A stretch of DNA of 64,000 nucleotides from Microstegium vimineum (lineage: Eukaryota; Streptophyta; Magnoliopsida; Poales; Poaceae), in contig CM039139.1 of assembly GCA_022036555.1 (NCBI GenBank), forward strand, positions 2,114,481-2,178,480, written 5' to 3'. Below the pieces are notes generated by a model. The model was given only the letters and a program-made list of their open reading frames with translations. It searched no databases and was not told the DNA's origin. Below are positions 56,785 through 64,000 of this stretch, one piece after another. The first letter of the stretch is position 1. The number at the start of each line of letters is the position of its first letter. The position numbers and the translations under genes were made by a program.

Positions 56785-59166
56785 CTGCGCATATATATAC
56801 GATATAATGTACGCCAATGTGCATCTAATTAGAGTGCTTGAGTGAATTAAATGCCGGTGATCAGATTAGACATATATTCGGATCGTTCTAAATTGTATAT
56901 ATGGTATATATGTTTAAATACATAATTTATATCTATGTGTGTGATATATATTTTCTTCGCTCTAAATTATAAGTTGTTTTGATTTTTCTACATATATGCT
57001 ATATATGTGTCTAGACATAATTTATATCTAGGTTAGTAGAAAAAGCTATGTATTTAGAAAGAGGCTTACAATTTAGGATGATCGGAGGGAGGAGTAGATG
57101 TGAGAGGCGATATGCGAGATTACCAAGAAATAGCTTTCACCCATCTGCATGCTCTGCGTTAGAATTCCATAGTCGTTGACTGGGAGGAGGGCCCCGGTGG
57201 AATGAACGAGCATCACGTCCTGGCCGAACATGGCTCGCAAGTCTATTGGACCCCTGGGAACCTCCATTGGGACTCCATTGATGAACACCGTGATCGTCGC
57301 TGGAATTAGAAGGCAATCAACCAACCAATCCACACAGGTAGCCAGTTAGTTCAGAATCCACTCAAAAAGAAATCAAATAGCGGCATCTTAGAATTATATC
57401 TAGCTGCCAACTAACGACAGAATTAACAAATGAATGCGGAGTTCTGATGAATTTAAGATGTGACATTTAGTCGTTGCTATACAGTGTATAAACTACTTAG
57501 GTCGGTCTTTATTCTCACGTTTTGGGTCTAGGTTCTTTCTCGAGAGATCGAGGGGGACAAACACTAACGCTAGCATGCATGAAAATATGACCAGTAGTAG
57601 TTGCATGCATGCTTGCATTACAGCACCATTAGCTTTGTTGTAACATCTAACTTTTTTTTCGTTAATTGCGGCTACTAAATGTAAGGCAGAATTGGTATAC
57701 ATGCAGGATATGGTGGTGAAGTGCCAACCCAATTACTATTTCAAAGGTATATGTAAATAATTGAATTTCGTGTTTAACATACTAGGTATCAAATAGTGGC
57801 ACATGGTTGAATGATACTCAAAAGTTTTCAGATCCATGCATGTCGCATGGAGGAGGGTTAAGTAGACCAAAAGGTAAAAACAAGTAGTGGTCGATGCATG
57901 CATGGAATTTATGTTCAGTACATGAGTGTTAATATTCAGGTTTAGTTTTAGCCTAACTGTTCAACTTCGAAAATTATTTCATCCCTCCAAATCACGATGT
58001 CTAATTAAATTTCTACTAGCTACAAACAGTCACCTATGGATATACATGGTGACGAGAGAGAGGACAACATATGTATCATGTGGTATGATCTTATGCACCG
58101 GTACATGGGAGGTAACCGAACAATACTGAAGAACTAAAGAACAAGAACCGATGCAATTAATTAATACGACGAAGACCAAAATAAAGCACGCGAGTCCAAA
58201 ACAACCAAGCTAGATCTCCTCGAATTCTGCATGAATTCCCTGCTACTTCATCAATGAAAATAAACGGAAAAAATTGTAGTGGTGAAAACTGAAAACCAAC
58301 GTTTTCATCAAAATCGAGTTGGGAAATAGTACATGCATGAAATAGACGAAGCCACCGATCCAAAATTCGAAGACAAAACACACACAATTAAGTTAGATCA
58401 GTGTTCGGTAGTATATATACTCACCTGCAGGTGATTGGCATGAGTAATACTGCTGCTGGTTTGCGGTGGTGCTCGGCGCCGCCGAGGGCGAGGCGACGGG
58501 GCTCGCCGCGAACCCCATCTGCCGGGAGATGGCGAAGAGATCGTCGCTGCCGCCACTGCTGCTGTCCACGTCCCCCATCAGTCCTGTCGCCAGTGGCGAC
58601 GAAGCGCCACACGACGCCTGGAAGTACCCACCACCGGTGCCGGGCACCCCGGTTCCGAGCGCGAACAGCCCAAGAGACGAGCCCCCAGTGCTTCCCGACG
58701 ACGAGGAGGAGCTCGCCTGCTGCTCATACTGGCAGGCGGTCCCGCCCATGGCCAAGGGATATTGTAGAGCACCAGAAGGAAGGCCTACGGTGGCGCTAGC
58801 CGCGGGAGAGCTGTTGGCCGCGGAGGAGGCCGCAGCCGCGGCGGCGGCGGCGGCGGCGGCCTGCATCTGGCGCTGGCGGCGGCGCGAGCGGGAGCGGCGG
58901 TTCTGGAACCAGTAGAAGACGTTGGCGTCCCCGACGGCGCCGAAGCGCTCGAGCAGCTTGCGGATGCGGACGGTTTCATCCTTGGGCGGGTTGACCATGC
59001 CGCTGTTGAAGATGGACTCGAGGATCAGTATCTGCTCCGGCTTCGGCGTCCACCGCGACCGCACCGGCTCCCCGGTGCCCCGGCCTCCTCCGCTGCCCCC
59101 GCTTCCGCGCTCCTCAGGGCTGCCGCCCGACGACTGCGTGTCCGGGCTGTTGCTGCTCCCCTCCAT
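56320..59166 (-). CDS. WOX6: WUSCHEL-related homeobox transcription factor (WOX6/11/12 clade)
   Basis: Three exons: 58425-59166, 57124-57299 and 56320-56337; 936 nt, 311 aa. WOX proteins control stem-cell and organ identity; rice WOX6 and WOX11 act in shoot gravitropism/tiller angle and WOX11 in crown roots. The N terminus MEGSSNSPDTQSSGG matches my memory of rice WOX6. The homeodomain (about 35-97) contains RWTPKPEQILILESIFNSGM, VRIRKLLERFG and NVFYWFQNRRSRSRRR. Then come poly-Ala (about 103-115), a Ser-rich stretch and LFAISRQMGF. Exon 2 encodes ITVFINGVPMEVPRGPIDLR and NDYGILTQSMQMGESYFL, the conserved end of this clade. Exon 3 adds only VARPT and the stop; its CACACAG acceptor and phase fit. 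Without it, exon 2 would read on for 17 unrelated residues. The in-frame ATG chosen (59166) fits homologues. Confidence 0.9.
56409..56649. mobile_element. Stowaway-like MITE containing another MITE
   Basis: The outer element has ends CTTCATCCATTTTAAATTGT and the complement of ACAATTCAAAATGGAGGCAG, with TA flanks. Inside it, 56463-56603 has ends CTCCTTTCGTTATAAATTAT and the complement of ATAAATTGGAATGGAGGGAA, also at TA. The nest lies in WOX6 intron 2. Confidence 0.75.
56738..56782. repeat. (AT)n microsatellite
   Basis: About 20 uninterrupted AT units in WOX6 intron 2; likely polymorphic in length. Confidence 0.95.
56877..57094. mobile_element. Diverged Stowaway-like MITE
   Basis: TTCGGATCGTTCTAAATTGT at the left pairs with the complement of ACAATTTAGGATGATCGGAG at the right. 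A second, inner GCTCTAAATTATAAG motif suggests another nested copy. It ends 30 bases before WOX6 exon 2. Confidence 0.6.
57300..58424 (-). other. WOX6 intron 1 (1125 bp)
   Basis: GT-AG intron, phase 1, with no gene or clear repeat inside. Confidence 0.75.
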
Positions 59167-59440
59167 CGACCGATCGATCGAACGAACTGCGCACTGGTTA
59201 GGCGAAGAGAACGTTGGTTCAGATTGGAATCTTTGGTTCTTGGAAGGTTGTGTGTGCGCGCGACACACGATCGAGTAGCGCTCACACTACGTGGGAGGTG
59301 GGAGAGGGCAGTAGGTTTGTGCTTCGGCTTGGATCGAGAGACAAGATGCTAGCTTGAGGAAGAGAGGGCACCCAGTTTAGGAGACAACCACACTTGCACA
59401 CTCATGTCTTTGTTGTGGGGTTGTACTTATAGGAGGGGCG
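59167..59440 (-). promoter_or_regulatory. WOX6 5' UTR and core promoter
   Basis: On the minus strand a TATAAGTA box lies at 59424-59431. Transcription would start about 30 bases downstream, giving a leader of roughly 230 nt before the ATG at 59166. Confidence 0.5.
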
Positions 59441-59683
59441 GGGCTAGACGAGGAAGAGTAACTCCATTATAGAGCCATAGCTATCTGCCTATATCTACTC
59501 TACTGGAGAGTGGCAAAAAAAATTTTACTGCAAGGTTGTTGTCATTGTAAAAGGAAAAAAGGTTCCATGTTGGTTAGGAGAACCGGAGAAGCAAGTGCTT
59601 TGCTGCTAATTAATGTTGCTTAGGTGCTAACCAGATTATTAGTTAATTTTCTCTAGTAGCTAGTCTGATGATTGACACGCACA

Positions 59684-59846
59684 CACTACTAGAATGGTGG
59701 ATTTTTCCTAGTGTTTTTAAATAGTAGTAAAACACTACCACTAGTCATAACACATGAGAATTCTCACTAGGAGACATTTACTAGGAAAAGTTCATACTAA
59801 TTTTTGACTACCAAAACACTAGGAGAACTTTTAGACTGTGGTAGTG
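59684..59846. mobile_element. Small CACTA-type MITE (163 bp)
   Basis: It begins CACTACTAGAATGG and ends GACTGTGGTAGTG. The terminal CACTA and an inner CCTAGTGTTTT block are inverted at both ends. Flanking triplets are ACA and TCA, one mismatch from a 3-bp duplication. It lies about 250 bp upstream of the WOX6 TATA box. Confidence 0.6.
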
Positions 59847-61187
59847 TCAATAATTAAACTCTGTACATATATTATTTACTAAGAAAAGTAGTACTACTGG
59901 GGAACATTTGACATTCCCATGTTCTTATCTCAGGAGAGAACACGTCCTGGAGGACACTTTGGGAGGTGAATAATTATGTACTATGAACATTCCATGTGAA
60001 GCTTTCCCTGACGTTTGATTGCTATGGAAATTCCTTGCTACTTTTGCAGGGGTACAAACCTGGTGGAGAACCCACTGCTGGCGTGTCTTCAGATATATAT
60101 ATTCACCAGAATGTCATCTCATATACCATCGCGATTTAGCTTGATGGAATTAGTGATTATTGCTCTTCTTGGCTAGTACTTGTGAGGTGATAGGCCTTAG
60201 TTTAGGAGAAAAACCAGGAGAGAGTAGGTAGCATGATGACTAAGATGCCCACTGATTACTATTGGTTGGTTTTATAGGATAGTGCAGTGTTTCTAGTGAT
60301 AGCAACATTTGTCAGGATGGCGTAATGGCCCAAGAAAGAAAAAAGAATCTTTACCTGCAGGTGCTTCGTATCTAACCCTCATCTGTGTAGCTATACTTAT
60401 ATTAATTTAACAACCCTCATATAAAAGCTTGCAGCTTATTATTATTAGATGGAAAATTTGTTTACAAGCATGGTCGTTATTGCCTTTGATTCATCTGTGT
60501 TAGCTAGCTGATGATTCTCTCCTCAGCCGTTACTGGGTACAACTAATAACGCTCTTCCCAGCATGACAAAAGTTGCATTATATTGTTATATATGCTTGCA
60601 AACTGCAACAGATAACCAACGACGACGTCGTCTTCCGTCTTAAATATTTTATTTCGCACAAATATAATTTGCACGCTGCACTTCATTAGTTTTCGCAGCT
60701 AACGTCCATGATCAAATGGCATGACAGATTAGGTTCCTCTCCAATCAAATGGTGAGTTGCATCGATCAACATCACATAAAGAGCTCGGCTCGTGGCCATC
60801 ACATCACGCGGCCAATACGTAAACAAATAAGAACACACATCCGTGATTTCAATTCTCGTTCAAAGATGGAAAGAGAAGCACCTCAGTTCCCACTATCCTC
60901 ACACCAAATTGTCTTATCCTAATTTGAGGGTAAACCAACTATCTACAACTAGTATACTATTAACAGTGTCTCTTGTCTTTTTCTATTAATTAAGGAAGCA
61001 ATTTATCAAACTCAAGATAATCACATCAAGTTGAGATACAAAGTATACAGCCACTTTGAGATCAACTTCCAACCTCTGCATATAAAAGCACAAAGCCTAT
61101 AATAAAGTTCTTTTTTCTAAAGGTACATACACGCTAGTGGGTAATTTGGATAAATATTAGGGGGATTTAGTTTTTTTTATAACGACA
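59847..61187. other. Distal WOX6 upstream DNA
   Basis: AT-rich with no gene recognised; may hold WOX6 regulatory sequence. Confidence 0.35.
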
Positions 61188-61192
61188 GAGAT

Positions 61193-63126
61193 TGAAGGAC
61201 CGAGAACGGCGACTAGAGGGAGGGGGGGGGGGGGGGGGTTGAATGGGAGCCTCAAATTTCTCTTGAAATATTCGGGCCACTCTTCCCAAAAGCCAAACCC
61301 AGTTGTTGGGTGCTCAACCTCCCCCGAGCAACGCGAGCAGGGATTCAGACGAAATCGGAGAAATGAGAGCTCACCGGCAGTGGAGGAAAACTCACCAGAA
61401 ACTCCCAAGAAAGAGTTCTCAACCCCTATGAGAGAGAGAGGCAAAAACCCTATGCAAAACAACCAGAAAAACAGGCGATGGACGCTGGACAGCTAGGCGA
61501 CGGACGCTAGGCGTAGATCGTCCGTCGACCTTCCAGAGAGCCCTACAGAGGAGAAGCTGAAGGCAGGGCGTCGGACGCTGCGCGACGGACGCTGCGTCCG
61601 TCCGTCGGCCTTCCAGAGAACCAGACAGAAACTCAGAAACAGCAGAGGCGACGGACGGTCGGCGACGGACCCTGAGGTGCGTCCGGCGCCAAACCAAAAT
61701 CTCAGACACACCGAGCGACGGACGCTGACGTCAGCACGCACCAGCGTCCGACGCAAAACCCTCGGAGCGTCCGACGCCCCCGAAAAACGCGCAGAAACCC
61801 CGAAAAACGATTTTCCTCCGCCAAATCTTCCCAAATCTCGACCAAATGATCACCAACTGCAACCAAACTTTGTAGGCATGATCCTAGTGCAGTTGGGGAG
61901 CTATCCCGAAGAAATCATCGCTCAATTTGGGTCGGATGAGCGGGAACACTCGGATTTGGGGGAGAAAAGGGAAAACAAAAAACATCGCAAAGAAATCGCC
62001 CGATCTGCGTACTCAAGAGGTTTGAGGATGGATCCTTCGGTGCAAAGATGCTCCTCTCGAATACGAACAACTTGATTCAAACGGATTTGCAAGAGCTACT
62101 CCCTACAAAGAGAAATCATCTCGGGAAAAGAGGAAGCAACTGCAAAAACGCGAAGAACACAAGCAAAACGAGACACAATCACGAAATCGAAGCCGCCATG
62201 GCTTACGGAGGTTACGGCCTCCGATTCCTCGCAACAAACTCGAGTTCTTACAGAGGTTGATGAAATCAACCTAGGGATCTCATGAACTAGAGAGAGGTTA
62301 GAGAGAGAGATGGGGCAAAGTGATTAGGGTTCAAGAGATAGGATGAGGATACCCCTTCATCCTCTATTTATTAGAGGCTTTGGCTATTTCCCAAAGACCC
62401 CCCCTAGATACAATGAGTGAACTACCTAGTCTAAGCATTGCAGTCCAAGCTCCGGTAAATATCTCCCTCGATTTGAATGGACGGCCCCACTTCCTGCCGG
62501 GAGTTGCCGTCGTCTCGACGCAACCTCCAGGATTCCGCCACGTGCCATCCCCGCTTTCTCGGAAGCTCCGCCTGGGTTTTGAGGCCCAAACCCGTGAAAC
62601 CCGCCACCGGTAGCTTTCGGCTCAACTACCGAACCCCGAGTTTTGCGGCCCAAACTCGAAAACCGACGCAGATGGTTTTGAGGCCCAAACCATCAAACCA
62701 CTCAACGTGAGCCACCTTGTCTTCGCCCGGTCGGACTCTGAGTCCCCTGAGCCTCCGCTCGACTCGCGCGTCCACCGTCTTGACTTGGTCGACTCGGTCT
62801 ACCTCCATGTCTTCTCGCACTCGCCGGTGCCAAGTACTAGCCACCACAGCTAGTCCACCGGCGCCCATGGTCCCTCAGTCCGAGCCCCGCTTCCGCCCTT
62901 TACCGCTCTCAGTCCATCGGCACGGCAAGCCTCTACTCGACCTTCTCCACGCCATTGACCGCTGTCACTAGGCATAGCACTTGCACACCACAAGCCGATA
63001 GACAGGCACACATTTGTTTTCGCAAAGAAGTTAGAAGTAACCGCTCAAACTGAAACACTCATGTGTTGGTCAATCACTCATCATCAAAACTGAACATCAT
63101 GGGCACATATGAACCATGTGTTCGCA
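61193..63126. mobile_element. Solo LTR (1934 bp) with TSD GAGAT
   Basis: The element starts TGAAGGACCGAGAAC and ends GTTCGCA. It is flanked by GAGAT at 61188-61192 and 63127-63131, a perfect 5-bp target duplication. It is collinear with 8307-10274, including the CGACGGACGCT-rich part (about 61480-61780), and has a poly-G run near 61220. No internal retroelement domain accompanies it, so it is a solo LTR left by recombination between two LTRs. Confidence 0.9.
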
Positions 63127-63131
63127 GAGAT

Positions 63132-64000
63132 GGATAATTTAGATACAAGCATAGGAATTTTATTTTTTCCATGATAGAGGGTGTGGATATTTTTTTAAAA
63201 TAGAATATATTGAATAGATATTTTGATATCAGTACAATAATGATTGTTGTCTATTGAATTGATGGTGTGATCTTCTTAACTTTTGTGAGAATCTCTAGGA
63301 TTTATTGTTTTAGTTATGCATCTCATGAGGATTAACATGGAAGCTTAAAAAGATATAATAGTAAGATAAGATGTCTGTTAATTATTTGTCGACAATCAAC
63401 AACAGAAATATGCTTCAGTTTATTTTACATCAACCACCAACAGTATTGTCCTTGTCACCGGCCGGAAGGCAGAAGTTATATATGATGCAGGGTTACTTCA
63501 AAATAGAGTATCCAACTTTCAGATTATTTGTCTACGAAAATCAGTATATAATGGTATATAGTTTATTAAGAATTCTCATATTAAATGCTTAATAATTTAA
63601 TCTGAATCCAACACAAAGAAAATCTAGCGATGTGTACCTTTTTCACCATGCATGCTAAATAAAGTGAGGACTCCCCGCCCTCACATTCTTTAGGGTAGAT
63701 GCTCCTATCAGCCACCCCAAAGAGAGTCCAAATCACATGCGGGGAGGGGACAGGAGGGTCCCACAATTTGGCGTTGCCTTGACCTTATTTAGTGATAGTG
63801 ATGGGTCCCTGCAAACAGTATCCCTCCTGTATTTCCCTACAGCATGTTTGTTTTAACAATGGATTTGGTTTCGGCTTGAAGACCATAAGGTTGTGGAAAG
63901 CTGAGGGTCCAAAAACTTATAGCCAATTTCTCTCACTTACAAGTGGGTATAAGATAGTGGTTAAATATACAGTGTCACAGTCGAGTAAAAACTTTGATTT
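63132..64000. other. Spacer to window end
   Basis: No coding sequence is recognised. Confidence 0.4.

Noticed and set aside
58401..58915. Plus-strand open frames over the WOX6 first exon
   Set aside because: Antisense to the poly-Ala and Ser-rich coding region. The homeodomain is on the minus strand.

Overview
The window is nuclear DNA from a grass (Poaceae), most likely a panicoid such as sorghum or a close relative. Coding exons are very GC-rich at their 5' ends, genes are split by canonical plant introns, and spacer DNA is full of Stowaway and Tourist MITEs, Helitron ends, CACTA-type termini, LINE debris and solo LTRs. The species call is inference. No rRNA, tRNA, CRISPR array or prokaryotic feature is visible.

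Layout: EIL1 (EIN3-like ethylene transcription factor, +, 1105-3033); a retroelement nest (7135-10279); a single-exon CC-NBS-LRR gene on the minus strand (10928-13663); a diverged AT-rich transposon-like block with a 67-70 bp tandem repeat (about 14.0-16.3 kb); a decayed ORF of unknown origin (16.8-17.5 kb); a rearranged LINE (18.67-21.19 kb); a GT47 exostosin glycosyltransferase (+, 21633-23682) with a 1-nt frameshift; an eight-exon RHIP1 homologue (-, 25281-30670), rebuilt here from splice sites; a BCA2/RNF126-type RING-H2 E3 ligase (+, 32779-33702); a cytosolic pyruvate kinase (-, 34681-38047) with a frameshift in its C-terminal domain; a Helitron/MITE cluster (38.9-42.8 kb); a six-exon MYB-CC gene of the MYR1/MYR2 type (+, 46115-48303); two minisatellites (52.47-52.92 and 53.50-53.95 kb); a WUSCHEL-related homeobox gene of the WOX6/11/12 clade (-, 56320-59166) ending in an 18-nt terminal exon; and a solo LTR (61193-63126) of the same family as the one at 8307-10274.

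The genes do not form an operon or one pathway. EIL1, GT47, RHIP1, RING, pyruvate kinase, MYB-CC and WOX6 look like a conserved block of grass genes. From memory, rice EIL1 and WOX6 lie close together on chromosome 3, so this is probably the orthologous segment, with the NLR and the transposons as lineage-specific additions. That synteny is recollection, not a search result.

I found no candidate for a wholly undescribed biological system. The observations most worth checking are the two coding frameshifts in otherwise well-preserved genes, the NLR with altered GLPL and MHD motifs, the 18-nt last exon of WOX6, the GC-AG intron of RHIP1, two solo LTRs with perfect 5-bp target duplications, a 50-bp LINE insertion with a perfect 16-bp target duplication, and a duplicated 43-bp-plus-LTR segment joined to a gag relic at a perfect hairpin.
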